The notes beneath the pieces are model-generated. The model searched no databases and was not told the DNA's origin. It worked only from the letters and a program-made list of their open reading frames with translations. A program made the position numbers and the translations under genes. Below are positions 18,591 to 27,128 of a stretch of 64,000 nucleotides of DNA, piece by piece; within the stretch, counting starts at the first letter, position 1; each line of letters begins with the position of its first letter. The DNA comes from Paraburkholderia tuberum STM678. GTDB taxonomy: Bacteria; Pseudomonadota; Gammaproteobacteria; Burkholderiales; Burkholderiaceae. The DNA is taken from positions 124,001 to 188,000 of the forward strand of contig NZ_CADFGP010000002.1 in assembly GCF_902833905.1 (NCBI RefSeq). Reading direction: 5' to 3'.

Positions 18591-19118
18591 CTACGGCGCT
18601 CGCTCAGCGATGCGCGTCGGGCCTACCTCAGCCTCGATCGCATCGCGCAGTTCGGGGCGCCAGCCGACACCGAACAGCGCTTCGGCGAGCACGAATAGCG
18701 GGCCGATCAACAGGCCGATCACGTCGTCGACGAATGCCGGCTTGCGATGTTCGTAGGCCACGTGGCCGACAAACTGGAACACCCAGCCGACCACGAACAG
18801 CCCAATGCCGGTCGCGAGCCACACGAGCGTCGTTTGCGCGGCGATCCACTCGCCGAACCCGACACAGAGCGCCGAGACGCAGGCCATCAGCACGCCGAGC
18901 GGCACGTCGAGCGCGAGGTAGTAGACGGTCGCCGCCACGAACAGCAACCACGCCGGCGACAACGTGACCGGGAACATCCCGGCGCCAAACGACGGGCGGC
19001 TCAGCAACACCGCGAGCGCGAGCACGATCATCGGAATGCCGACGAAGTGCGTGGCGATATTGCGCCGGTCGCGATGGTAGGCCGCGTATTGCGTCAGTTG
19101 CTGCGTCAGCGTTCTCAT
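18591..19118 (-). CDS. DUF962/Mpo1-like membrane protein
   Basis: 175 residues from the ATG at 19118, chosen for AGGAG eight bases upstream. Family signatures include YAAYHRDRRNIATHFVGIP near the start, LAVLLSRPSFG, and later FQFVGHVAYEHRKPAFVDD with the conserved His residues. Four hydrophobic helices are visible. Yeast Mpo1 is an Fe-dependent alpha-dioxygenase of 2-hydroxy fatty acids, and its histidines match those seen here; whether the bacterial protein does this is inference. A Crp-like gene remnant starts just beyond its 5' end. Confidence 0.88.
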   Translation of the reverse strand: MRTLTQQLTQYAAYHRDRRNIATHFVGIPMIVLALAVLLSRPSFGAGMFPVTLSPAWLLFVAATVYYLALDVPLGVLMACVSALCVGFGEWIAAQTTLVWLATGIGLFVVGWVFQFVGHVAYEHRKPAFVDDVIGLLIGPLFVLAEALFGVGWRPELRDAIEAEVGPTRIAERAP

Positions 19119-19154
19119 CAGTGCCGCTCCTGTGTCAAAGCCAGCATAATCGCG

Positions 19155-19463
19155 GTGCTGCTCGCGCACAAGTTGCGTCTGGCGTTCGAGGCGATCGAGG
19201 AAGCCGCGCTATTGCCGGCCGCACCGCGTGTCGCGCGGCGCCTGTTGCTGATGGCGGGCGGCTATGGCGAACCCGGCGCATTGCGCAACGTGCTGAAGGT
19301 CCCGCAGGAAGACCTGGCGATGATGCTCGCGTTGTCGCGGCAGACGATCAATCAGGTGCTCAAGCACTTCGAGACGCAGGGCGCGTTGAAGCTGCGTTAT
19401 GCGGAGATCGAAATCGTCGATGCCGACAAGCTGCGTGAACAGTCTCTCGTCGAGCGCATTTAA
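19155..19463 (+). pseudogene. Remnant of a Crp/Fnr-family regulator (C-terminal HTH only)
   Basis: About 100 residues matching only the dimer helix and winged HTH of Crp/Fnr regulators: AAPRVARRLLLMAGGYG, then the recognition region QEDLAMMLALSRQTINQVLKHF and a final wing. The cyclic-nucleotide-binding beta-roll is absent. The DNA upstream codes for the DUF962 protein on the other strand, so the 5' half was lost, not just frame-shifted. A GTG at 19155 could start a short protein; otherwise it is a dead fragment. Its end overlaps the next minus-strand gene by 4 bases. Confidence 0.75.
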
Positions 19464-19777
19464 CGCGCGCTCGGGTGCCTGACGCGACGTTTCAATGGAC
19501 CGATCGTCGCGGCGGGCAACGTGGTGAGCAGCATGTGCAACGTGAAGTGGAGATCTTCGCGCGCGATGTCGAGTTGCACGCGGTCTTCTTCGCGCACGGT
19601 TTCCGTGTTGATTACATAGACGCCGAGCGGCGAATGAAGCAGTGCGCGCAAGTGAGCGTGCGGCAGCGTCACGAGTAGAGCCGCGCGCGCCGACGGAAAC
19701 GCAATGACGTTGCTGTGTTGAACCTGCTTGCTGGCAGGTTGCGGCGAGAGCTTGTCGAGCGATTGGGTAAGAGCCAT
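19460..19777 (-). CDS. Small hypothetical protein
   Basis: 105 residues from the ATG at 19777 (MALTQSLDKLSPQPASKQVQ). A longer in-frame start at 19948 is less likely because it would run over a terminator. No good RBS is seen. The middle has HSNVIAFPSARAALLVTLPHAHLRALLHSPLGVYVINTE (shown in parts: HSNVIAFPSARAALLV, HAHLRALLHSPLGVYV), which looks like a small folded domain. No signal peptide or motif is recognised. Function unknown. Confidence 0.55.
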   Translation of the reverse strand: MALTQSLDKLSPQPASKQVQHSNVIAFPSARAALLVTLPHAHLRALLHSPLGVYVINTETVREEDRVQLDIAREDLHFTLHMLLTTLPAATIGPLKRRVRHPSAR

Positions 19778-19906
19778 GTGATGCGGCGTTGGTGCGACGC
19801 GATGGTGAATTGGAACAATTCGAGAGTAGTCGGCCGCGAGTAAAGACGGTGCAAAAATTCGCGCGTTTGTCGGCAAAAAGATACGACGGGGAATGACACG
19901 CGGCAT

Positions 19907-19933
19907 AAAAAAAGGCGAGTCATAAGACTCGCC
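19907..19933 (-). terminator. Rho-independent terminator on the minus strand
   Basis: GGCGAGTC and GACTCGCC pair around a 4-base loop. On the minus strand the hairpin is followed by seven T. It terminates the Ala/Lys-rich protein gene upstream on that strand. Confidence 0.88.
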
Positions 19934-20018
19934 CTCCCTGAACGGCACAGTCCGGCTTCGATCAACTTCTATTTGAACAGCACCTGCATGGCCGGTCAGC
20001 GCCGAAACCGATCACGTG

Positions 20019-20381
20019 TTATTGCGTTTTGGTCGTGTCGGCTTGTGCGCCGTCGGCTTTCGCCGGGGCAGTGCTGGCCTCTTTCGCACTCTCCGTTTTA
20101 GTCTTCGCGGCACTCGTTTCGACGGCATTTTTGGCCGTGGACTTGTGGGCCTTCTTCGTATGGGCGGAAGTCTTTTTCACGTGCTTTTGCGTAGCGGCTT
20201 CGGCAGGCGCTTTCGTTGCGGTCGCGCCGGCTTGTACCGCGGTGCTTGCCTTCAGATTCGCCTGGCCGGTGGCTGGCAACTGCGTGGTTTGCGCGGGTTG
20301 TGCGGCAGACGGTGCGGCCGTTTGAGCAAAGGCGGTCGACACGAGCAGTGCGGAAGCAACAGCGGCGAAAAGCGTCTTCAT
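20019..20381 (-). CDS. Secreted Ala/Lys/Thr-rich low-complexity protein
   Basis: 120 residues. A clear signal peptide (MKTLFAAVASALLVSTAFA) predicts export to the periplasm. The mature part has no hydrophobic core and consists of Ala, Thr, Lys, Gln and Ser, with a basic centre (KHVKKTSAHTKKAHKSTAK). GGAG lies eight bases before the ATG. Composition resembles acid-shock or cell-envelope 'PPE/AKP-like' polycation proteins, but no homology can be claimed. It is a single gene with its own terminator. Confidence 0.8.
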   Translation of the reverse strand: MKTLFAAVASALLVSTAFAQTAAPSAAQPAQTTQLPATGQANLKASTAVQAGATATKAPAEAATQKHVKKTSAHTKKAHKSTAKNAVETSAAKTKTESAKEASTAPAKADGAQADTTKTQ

Positions 20382-20529
20382 GATGTGACTCCAGGTTGAA
20401 TCGGTGGATTCGTTTGTCGCGGCTGAATCATTTCAGCGCTGCCGGTTTAACGTAGGGCGGAATACAGGAGTTGACGCCGCGCTGGTGACAAAACGTAAGT
20501 AGTGCGTCAGCGCGGATACATGTTGCGAC

Positions 20530-22599
20530 TCACCAAGCGAATCCCCGGAAAGGCGCCACGCTCAATGAAGACGCGACCGCGGTCTTGCCGAGCAATTGCG
20601 CGAAAGCCTCCGGCGAGACCGCTGGGCTAAACAGGAAACCCTGGGCCACCGTGCATCCGTGACGGACCAGAAACTCGCGCTGGACATCGAGCTCGACCCC
20701 TTCAGCGACGACATCGAAGCTCAGCGTTTCAGCAATCGCGATGATGGCAAGCGACAGAGCTTCGAGTTCCTTGTCTCTGCCGATTTCGCAAACGAAGGCG
20801 CGATCGATCTTGATGCGATCGACGCTAAAGCGTTTCAGATAGCTGAGGCTCGAATAACCGGTGCCGAAGTCGTCGATAGCGATGGACACACCGAGTTCGC
20901 GCAGTTCGCGAAAAGCCCGTTGCGCTTCTTCAGCGTTGCGCATCAACGTGCCCTCGGTGACTTCGAGCTCCAGCAGTTCGGCGGGCCAATGGGCATCGTC
21001 GAGTGCCGAGCGCACTACGCCTGGAAGGTCTGCCCGTTCGAGTTGAAGTGGCGAAACATTGACCGATATGCGCACGGGCGGAAGCCCCGAGCGTACCCAT
21101 GCGCTCGCCTGCAGACACGCCTGCCGCAATACCCACGTGCCGATGCTCTGGATCAGACCGGTTTCTTCGGCAAGCGGGATGAAGACGGCCGGCGAAACTT
21201 CACCGAGTTCGTCGTCGTGCCACCGCAAAAGTGCCTCGGCACCGACGATGCATCCGGTTTTCATGTCGATTTGCGGCTGATACGCCAGATACAACTCATT
21301 GGCTTTCGCCGCGCGCCGCAGTCGCGTCGTGAGCCGCAACTTCTCGGCGGCCGCCCGGCTCAGCTCCGGTTCGTAGAATTGATAGCCGTTTCTCCCGCGC
21401 GATTTCGCCACGTACAACGCGGCATCGGCATTTCGCGTGAGCAGTTCCGGCTGGGCGCCGTCTTGTGGAAAAGTACTGACGCCGATGCTTGCTTCGAGAT
21501 AAAGCTCGTGCTCGCCGATGCGATACGGCTCGCTCATCTCGTGAATGAGCGTGTCCAGCATTTCGGTGAGTTGCTTCGCGTCGGCCCGTTCCGCGACGAT
21601 GACGAATTCATCGCCCCCGTAGCGCGCGACGAAATCCGTCGCGCGCAGCAGACGCTGAAGCCTTCGCGCCACGGCCTGTAGCAGCAAATCGCCAATGCGG
21701 TGTCCGAGCGAATCGTTGACGTCCTTGAAACGATCGAGATCGAGGAACAGGACGGAAACGTTCTGACCTGTCGCTGCCGCGCGTACGAGCGACTCTGAAA
21801 GATGTTCGCCGAGCAGCACCCGGTTGGGCAGATCGGTCAGGGCGTCGTATCTGGCTTGATGCTCGAGTCTTGTGAGCGAACGACGAAGATGCGCTCCGAT
21901 GCGCCCGTTCCAGTGAATCAGCGAAAGCAGCAACAAGGCCGAAGCGACGCCGCAGCTCAACAGCATGCGCGTAAACCACTTCCCATCCAACGAGGATTTG
22001 CTGACGACTAAAGCGACCTTGGCGTCGGCCGCGAGTCGTACGTCGACGACCCGCCCGAGAACGCTATAGAAATAGGCGTCGATTTGTTCGAGTCTGGGGT
22101 CGCCCACTGCCACACTGCCGGGATGTTCCGCGATCTTGCGCGCAAGACCAAAGCTCAGCTCGCTAAGTCTGCCGATCATGTCGTCCAGATCCGACAGCCT
22201 CGATATGCATTCCTGATTCTCGCTGCAGCTCTCGCGCGCGTCGCGCGTCAACGCGAGCAGTTCCAGCATCGGAAAGCTATAAGCGGCGCGGTTGTAAAGC
22301 GGCACCGTTGCGATCGAGGTGTAGAGCGTCGCATGCTCATCGAGCATGACTTGCTGAACCCGGTCGAGGTCGTGGCGCAGCCGCCCGGAAGCCTGGATCG
22401 TCCGAAGCGAACTGTCCTGCTCGCTGCTCTGGCGGATTGCGAGGAAGGTACTCGTCGCAATGACAGCGAGAATGGCAAGTACGGCTATGACAGTACCGGC
22501 TTTGCGCGTTGCTTCCTGTCCCAAGGCCCTTCCCTTTCCGTCAACCCGGCGCGGGCGAACACCGACCCGCCCGGATAGTGAATGTTTAGGTGGCTGCAT
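20530..22599 (-). CDS. Membrane GGDEF-EAL cyclic-di-GMP enzyme
   Basis: 689 residues from the ATG at 22599, with TAAGG seven bases upstream. A first membrane helix (about residues 37-57), a periplasmic sensor of about 150 residues and a second helix precede the GGDEF domain, motif YGGDEF near residue 326. The EAL domain has EALLRW near 453 and DDFGTGYSSLSYLKRF, so both active sites look intact. It could make or cleave c-di-GMP. It starts 61 bases after the diguanylate cyclase gene of the sia-like operon and is probably co-transcribed. The periplasmic ligand is unknown. Confidence 0.92.
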   Translation of the reverse strand: MQPPKHSLSGRVGVRPRRVDGKGRALGQEATRKAGTVIAVLAILAVIATSTFLAIRQSSEQDSSLRTIQASGRLRHDLDRVQQVMLDEHATLYTSIATVPLYNRAAYSFPMLELLALTRDARESCSENQECISRLSDLDDMIGRLSELSFGLARKIAEHPGSVAVGDPRLEQIDAYFYSVLGRVVDVRLAADAKVALVVSKSSLDGKWFTRMLLSCGVASALLLLSLIHWNGRIGAHLRRSLTRLEHQARYDALTDLPNRVLLGEHLSESLVRAAATGQNVSVLFLDLDRFKDVNDSLGHRIGDLLLQAVARRLQRLLRATDFVARYGGDEFVIVAERADAKQLTEMLDTLIHEMSEPYRIGEHELYLEASIGVSTFPQDGAQPELLTRNADAALYVAKSRGRNGYQFYEPELSRAAAEKLRLTTRLRRAAKANELYLAYQPQIDMKTGCIVGAEALLRWHDDELGEVSPAVFIPLAEETGLIQSIGTWVLRQACLQASAWVRSGLPPVRISVNVSPLQLERADLPGVVRSALDDAHWPAELLELEVTEGTLMRNAEEAQRAFRELRELGVSIAIDDFGTGYSSLSYLKRFSVDRIKIDRAFVCEIGRDKELEALSLAIIAIAETLSFDVVAEGVELDVQREFLVRHGCTVAQGFLFSPAVSPEAFAQLLGKTAVASSLSVAPFRGFAW

Positions 22600-22660
22600 G
22601 ACTTGCCTTAGGGCGCTGCGGATCTGCCTGTAACGGCGCGCGATGGGTCTGCTTATCCGC

Positions 22661-23386
22661 CTATCGATCGGCAAATTCCACGCGGTTGCGCCCGCTTCGC
22701 TTGGCGCGGTACAGAGCCGCATCGGCGAGGCCATATGCGGTGTCGAAACAGGTTCCGACCTCGTTGATGCTGACGCCAAAGCTGGCCGTGATGCGGCGCT
22801 CGACGGGTGGAACGACCAGCGAGTCACCGATGGCTTCTCGCATGCGCTCGGCAAGAATGGCACCGCTGGCCGGTTCATGACCGGGCAGCAGCACGGTGAA
22901 CTCCTCACCGCCCACTCGCCCGATGAAGCCTTGGTCCCCGACGATTCTGCGCAGACAATCGACGACCCCCGAAATGACCGCGTCTCCGGTGGGGTGGCCG
23001 TAGTCGTCGTTGATCCGCTTGAATTCGTCGATGTCGAGGATGATCATCACCGCGCTGCTGATGCGCAAGACCTTGGTGGTCCGTTCGATCACGGCACTGC
23101 GGTTCAGTACGCCCGTCAACGCGTCGTGCGATGCGCGATACGCCAACTGCTGGGCCAGCGCCTGCATCTCGCGTTCGGCCCGGTCGCTGCGGCCGATCAG
23201 GCGCCGTGTCTCGCGCATCAGGCGCTGGAAGTGCTCGATCAGTTCGCCCAACGACTGGCGATACTCCGCGGGGTCCGCATCGATGATCGAATGCATGGCC
23301 CGAGCCTTTGCCAGCGCGGTGCTTTCGTTCTGGAACAGATCGGGTGCGCCGCCCGAGGACACGTCAAGGGAAGAGGTCGAACGCAC
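22661..23386 (-). CDS. siaD: SiaD-like diguanylate cyclase
   Basis: 241 residues if translation starts at GTG 23386, one base after the preceding stop and about eight bases after AGGG; a TTG at 23407 is the alternative. An N-terminal coiled region ends in RASHDALTGVLNRSAV. The GGDEF domain has RVGGEEFTVLLPG (near residue 160), an active-type GGEEF, with no I-site RxxD obvious. SiaD makes c-di-GMP and is controlled by binding of SiaC. It is the fourth gene of the operon. Confidence 0.88.
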   Translation of the reverse strand: MRSTSSLDVSSGGAPDLFQNESTALAKARAMHSIIDADPAEYRQSLGELIEHFQRLMRETRRLIGRSDRAEREMQALAQQLAYRASHDALTGVLNRSAVIERTTKVLRISSAVMIILDIDEFKRINDDYGHPTGDAVISGVVDCLRRIVGDQGFIGRVGGEEFTVLLPGHEPASGAILAERMREAIGDSLVVPPVERRITASFGVSINEVGTCFDTAYGLADAALYRAKRSGRNRVEFADR

Positions 23387-23387
23387 T

Positions 23388-23783
23388 TTACTTTCCCTGC
23401 TGCGCAATGGGACGATCGGTGAACTCGATCGCGCGGAAATCGGCTTTCAGTTCTTCGCCGAATTCGGCAATGGTCTCGTCTTCCTCGTCGCGATACCAGT
23501 TCATCGACACGCGGCTTCCCGATTCCGCCGCCTGATCGAGCGCGTCGAAGATGCTGAACAGCATTTTGGTACTCGAGCTATTGAAGTACGTCAGCGCGAC
23601 GTCGATGGTGATCTCGGCCCCGGCGTTCGCGGCGAGGTATTTGCGCATCTGCTCGATGATCGGCGCGTAAAAGGCGGCTGCGTTTTCGGGGTAGGACTCT
23701 CCCCTGATCGACAACGCGTGTTGGTCGAAGCGAAAATCGACTTCGGGCGACGTCGTCGTCGCCGGGATGTGTAGGTTTTCCAT
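23388..23783 (-). CDS. siaC: SiaC-family regulatory phosphoprotein
   Basis: 131 residues from the ATG at 23783, with AGGAAGG upstream. It is a DUF1987 protein: an N-terminal PEVDFRFDQHALSIRGESYPE strand set (given here as PEVDFRFDQH and SIRGESYPENA) and a central YFNSSSTKMLFSIFD. The Ser/Thr cluster in that segment corresponds to the phosphosite of Pseudomonas SiaC. Unphosphorylated SiaC activates SiaD; SiaB phosphorylates and SiaA dephosphorylates it. It sits between siaB and siaD as in Pseudomonas. Confidence 0.9.
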   Translation of the reverse strand: MENLHIPATTTSPEVDFRFDQHALSIRGESYPENAAAFYAPIIEQMRKYLAANAGAEITIDVALTYFNSSSTKMLFSIFDALDQAAESGSRVSMNWYRDEEDETIAEFGEELKADFRAIEFTDRPIAQQGK

Positions 23784-23802
23784 TGTTCGTGTGCCTTCCT
23801 GC

Positions 23803-24366
23803 TCAGATGATGGCCATGAGGCAAAACAGCGTGGTGCCCGGTTCGTCGGCACGCGGATGAAAAGCGAATTCAAGCGGCGCGCTCGCATCGCGCGCCATCG
23901 TCAGGAAGCCGAGCCCGGCGCCCTTGCTGTCTTTCGGAGCATCGGTGCGCAATGAAACCTTGTATGCTTGCTTGATTTCTTCGAGTGACATGTTGCGCAG
24001 AGGCTCCAACCTGCTTCGCAGGTCCTCGACTTCGGCGGTCGCGATGGGATTGACGCACAACATTACGTGATGTTCGCCGTGCCTGGAGATGCACACCGCG
24101 CCCTCGCGTATCTCGCCTGCCCGTTCGCCACCCGGCTCCAGCGCGTTCGACGAGTAATGAACGATGTTCTGTGCCAGCTCGATAAAGGACGAGAAGAGTT
24201 TGCGGCGAGTAGGACCGCTGACGCCGGCAACTTCGAGCTGCAGTTTCACGACTTCGCCCATCGACGCGACGATGTTATGGGAGAAGTAGCCCTTGTGATA
24301 GAAGAGCACGTTGCGCCGCTGCGCGAGTTCGAAAAAGGCGCTGTCTTGTTCTAGTAGTTGGGACAT
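23803..24366 (-). CDS. siaB: SiaB-family protein kinase
   Basis: 187 residues with a GHKL-like ATPase fold. The N-box-like segment is FIELAQNIVHYSSNA and the G-box is KGAGLGFLTMARD. SiaB proteins phosphorylate SiaC on Ser/Thr and so switch off the cyclase. The gene is 12 bases after siaA and 19 before siaC. No membrane segment is present, so it acts in the cytoplasm. Confidence 0.88.
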   Translation of the reverse strand: MSQLLEQDSAFFELAQRRNVLFYHKGYFSHNIVASMGEVVKLQLEVAGVSGPTRRKLFSSFIELAQNIVHYSSNALEPGGERAGEIREGAVCISRHGEHHVMLCVNPIATAEVEDLRSRLEPLRNMSLEEIKQAYKVSLRTDAPKDSKGAGLGFLTMARDASAPLEFAFHPRADEPGTTLFCLMAII

Positions 24367-24378
24367 TCTGGGAATTCG

Positions 24379-25611
24379 CTAAATGCGGGCACAGAAAAGC
24401 GTGACGTCGTCACGGCGCGGTTGCTGGCCTTGCCACTCCGCGAGCGCGAGCCGGACGCGCTCGCAAATCGTCGCCGGAGTTTCGGCGCGGTTTTCGAGTA
24501 TCAGGTCGAGCGCACGGCGCCGGCCGAAAGAAATGTTGCGCGGGCCGCCGATCTGATCGGCGAGGCCGTCGGTATAGATGAACAGCAGGCTGCCCGCCCT
24601 GACCGGAATCGAGCGCAAGCTCCACGCATAGTCGGCGCGACTGTCCACATAACCGACACCCATGCGGTCGGCGCCGATCGTTTCGAACTCCGCGGCATCG
24701 GGTGACAGGATGTGCAGAGCGATCCTCGCGCCGGCAAAATGCAGCACGCTCTGCGTGGCGTCGAACCAGAAGAGTGCGGTATCCAGACCGTCGTTGGATT
24801 GGGTTCCTTCGTCGGCACTGTTCACTTGCCCAAGCAAGCCCTTGACGTTTTGATTGACGGCCGCCAGTAGCGCGGCGGGGTCGCGCGGACCGATCTGTTC
24901 GAGCGCCTTCGACAGTGACGCCGAAGCAAGCAAGGTCATGAAGGCGCCCGGTACGCCATGTCCGGTGCAATCGGCAACAGCGCCAAACCAGCCGGTCGGA
25001 AAGGCCGCGAAATGATAGAAGTCGCCGCCGACGACGTCGCGAGGTTCCCAGACCATCGCCGCGTCGCGCAGCTTCATCGACAGGGTCTCGCTGGAAGCAC
25101 GCAACATGGCGCGCTGTATCACGCTGGCGTACTCGATACTCTGCATGATCTGGCGGTTCTTCTCCGCCTGCATTTCCGCGACCGCACTGATGAGCTGCAG
25201 ACCACTGCCGAGACCCGAGAAGAGTCCGTCACGCGTCACGATGAAACCATCGACCAGCGCTTTTTCTCCCGCCTCGACGGTCCTGAACGTCAGCGCTTCG
25301 ATGCTCACGTCGGCGTCGACGACGAGCGGTTCCTTGTCCATGAACGCTATGCAACTCTTCTTGTCGTAAAGCTCTCGATGGAACGGCTTGCTCATTTGCG
25401 ACATGAAGATATCGCGGTTGATCAGGCCGATGGGACGGTGGTCGTCGATGACAGCGAGACTCTGCATGTCGCGGCGCGCCGAGAAGATCTCCATGACCAC
25501 GGAGTTGGGATCTTCAACGTCTACGGATGGAACTTCCTGGCACAAGTCTCCGGCAGTGCGCGGATTACCCTGTGCGGAAGAACGGCGAAATCTCGAGAAC
25601 GCAGCATGCAT
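24379..25611 (-). CDS. siaA: SiaA-like PP2C/SpoIIE phosphatase with N-terminal CBS-type region
   Basis: 410 residues. Residues 20-130 resemble a CBS-pair receiver (SLAVIDDHRPIGLINRDIF, and later VDGFIVTRDGLFSGLGSG). A linker leads to a SpoIIE-type PP2C domain (about 180-408) with EPRDVVGGDFYHFAAF, GAVADCTGHGVPGAFMTLLA and LFIYTDGLADQIGG, holding the metal-binding Asp. Pseudomonas SiaA is instead a membrane HAMP protein, so here the sensory input is likely cytosolic. It is the first gene of the operon; the RBS is weak. Confidence 0.88.
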   Translation of the reverse strand: MHAAFSRFRRSSAQGNPRTAGDLCQEVPSVDVEDPNSVVMEIFSARRDMQSLAVIDDHRPIGLINRDIFMSQMSKPFHRELYDKKSCIAFMDKEPLVVDADVSIEALTFRTVEAGEKALVDGFIVTRDGLFSGLGSGLQLISAVAEMQAEKNRQIMQSIEYASVIQRAMLRASSETLSMKLRDAAMVWEPRDVVGGDFYHFAAFPTGWFGAVADCTGHGVPGAFMTLLASASLSKALEQIGPRDPAALLAAVNQNVKGLLGQVNSADEGTQSNDGLDTALFWFDATQSVLHFAGARIALHILSPDAAEFETIGADRMGVGYVDSRADYAWSLRSIPVRAGSLLFIYTDGLADQIGGPRNISFGRRRALDLILENRAETPATICERVRLALAEWQGQQPRRDDVTLFCARI

Positions 25612-25633
25612 GGCGACGCCAGTCGATGTGTGA

Positions 25634-25658
25634 AGAAACCTCGCACGCTAAGGTTTCT
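25634..25658 (-). promoter_or_regulatory. Inverted repeat upstream of the sia-like operon
   Basis: AGAAACC and GGTTTCT are perfect inverted arms 11 bases apart, 23 bases upstream of the siaA start. A second, imperfect symmetric element (TGTACATTATGTGACA) is at 25662-25677. Either could be an operator for this operon. Confidence 0.35.
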
Positions 25659-25712
25659 CTATGTACATTATGTGACAGAGGGGAGGCGATCCGCTCTATT
25701 GGCGCGAGATTA

Positions 25713-25748
25713 GAAAAACTAGCGGTCACGCAAAGGTTTGCGTGACCG
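25713..25748 (-). terminator. 26-bp perfect palindrome followed by a T-run
   Basis: CGGTCACGCAAA and TTTGCGTGACCG are perfect arms around GG (25723-25748). On the minus strand a TTTTT run begins four bases after the hairpin, fitting termination of the nuclease transcript. Perfect dyad symmetry also leaves open an operator role for the sia-like operon. Confidence 0.6.
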
Positions 25749-25804
25749 ACATCAGTAAAACTTACGATCTGCGAAGTTGCGCAAATGCAACGCTGCCGAA
25801 TCCG

Positions 25805-26065
25805 TTATTGAAACGGGTTCTGCACGATACCCGGTTTAGCATCCGGCTCGTCCTGCACCTTTGCCGGTAAATCCTTCTGCGCCTGCAGGCTCGCGACGAT
25901 CGCATCGAGCGCTTCCTTCAACGCGAGCGCCGCCTTCAGTCCGCGTTGATCGCGCGTCAATTCGAGCGTGCCGTTCAGCACGACACGCGTCGTGCCATTG
26001 CTGAGCGTGAGCGCATCGCCTTGAATGTTGAGCAGGTCGTCATCGTTCGAATAGGGCTTAAACAC
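25805..26065 (-). CDS. Small hypothetical protein after the nuclease gene
   Basis: 86 residues. It starts MFKPYSNDDDLLNIQGDALTL and contains beta-rich TLSNGTTRVVLNGTLELTRDQ, then a helix (GLKAALALKEALDAIVASLQ). There is no signal peptide. Its ATG overlaps the nuclease stop by 8 bases, so expression is coupled. A nuclease partner or inhibitor role is possible from context but is not shown by sequence. Confidence 0.7.
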   Translation of the reverse strand: MFKPYSNDDDLLNIQGDALTLSNGTTRVVLNGTLELTRDQRGLKAALALKEALDAIVASLQAQKDLPAKVQDEPDAKPGIVQNPFQ

Positions 26066-26807
26066 CTTTCAGTCCTCCTGGCCGCTGGTCCTTGAGGTTG
26101 TCCGGAATGCCCGGAAAGCGGATGCCCGACATCGCTTCGAGTTCGTGAATCGTGCGGATGTCGTAGCGGTTGGTCGCTACATTATCAACCACGACTGCGA
26201 AGGCCAGTTGACGCGACGGCACGTAGACGACCTTGTACAACTGGGTGGGCACGAACACGCGCGTCGGGCCGATCGTCTGCAATTGCTGGCCGGTGAACAG
26301 CGGTCCGGTGACGACGTACGTGTCGTCGTAGGCGAGTGCGATCTTGCGCACGGCAGTTTCGATGCGTGCCCACAATCGTTGGTTGTTCTGACGATTTTGC
26401 GGCACGATGTTCGCGAGCGAGAACGATTGCGCCATCGCCTCGTCGTTCCACCGATTACCCGCCGGACTCATATGACCGCGATCGAAGCCGCTGCGTTTGT
26501 AGTCGGCGAGTGTCGCGCCTTCGCCTTCGGGCAGACGCGCGTCTTCGAAGAACTTGTTGGTGCGCACCATGTCCTTCGCTTCTTCGATGTGCTCACGCGT
26601 CAGATGCTCGGCAGACCACAGCGGACCGTGCGTGATACCCGAATGCAGCACCGCGAAATCGCTATAACAAAGCAGGCGCGTTTTCGGCGCCATCTTCTGA
26701 TTGGTGAGGACGGGCCATTGCGCATTCGGCGTGAATCCGGTGCAGGAAGGCGCCGCGCTCGCATGAGCGGCGACGGCGAGTAACAGACAGGCAAGCCACT
26801 TCTTCAT
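26058..26807 (-). CDS. Periplasmic DNA/RNA non-specific endonuclease
   Basis: 249 residues from the ATG at 26807 (MKKWLACLLLAVAAHASA), which gives a good signal peptide. The His-Me finger nuclease motif reads DRGHMSPAGNRWNDEAMAQSF with the later metal-binding Asn in LANIVPQNRQNNQ. These match the NUC1/Serratia-nuclease family. It would degrade nucleic acid in the periplasm or outside. The small gene after it overlaps by 8 bases. Confidence 0.93.
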   Translation of the reverse strand: MKKWLACLLLAVAAHASAAPSCTGFTPNAQWPVLTNQKMAPKTRLLCYSDFAVLHSGITHGPLWSAEHLTREHIEEAKDMVRTNKFFEDARLPEGEGATLADYKRSGFDRGHMSPAGNRWNDEAMAQSFSLANIVPQNRQNNQRLWARIETAVRKIALAYDDTYVVTGPLFTGQQLQTIGPTRVFVPTQLYKVVYVPSRQLAFAVVVDNVATNRYDIRTIHELEAMSGIRFPGIPDNLKDQRPGGLKGV

Positions 26808-27128
26808 GGGTCGGTGGTTCGATGAACGGGGACGCAAGTATAGCGTCGTGGCCCGCATCGAGCGACTGCACAATGCGAATCGAAGGAAGGGAATTGGAAA
26901 CGGCAGAGGCGGCGTGCGCCGGACAAAAAAGTGGGCCGCTTTGCAGCGACCCGAATGCGTGGACTTCTGAATCTACGCACGCAATCTTAAGAATGTCTTA
27001 AGGCTGTGCGATATCGCGGCACGTTATGTTCGATTGCGCACGAACAGATTTACGCGTACGAACAGTGCTCGTGCAATGAGCCGGAAGTTTCGACCGGAAA
27101 AGAGAAGCGCGACGAATCGCGCCAGAAC
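26808..27128. other. Intergenic region upstream of the nuclease gene
   Basis: About 320 bases with no convincing gene. The only structure is a pair of CTTAAG hexamers five bases apart at 26986-27002, which could be a regulator site. Confidence 0.4.
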
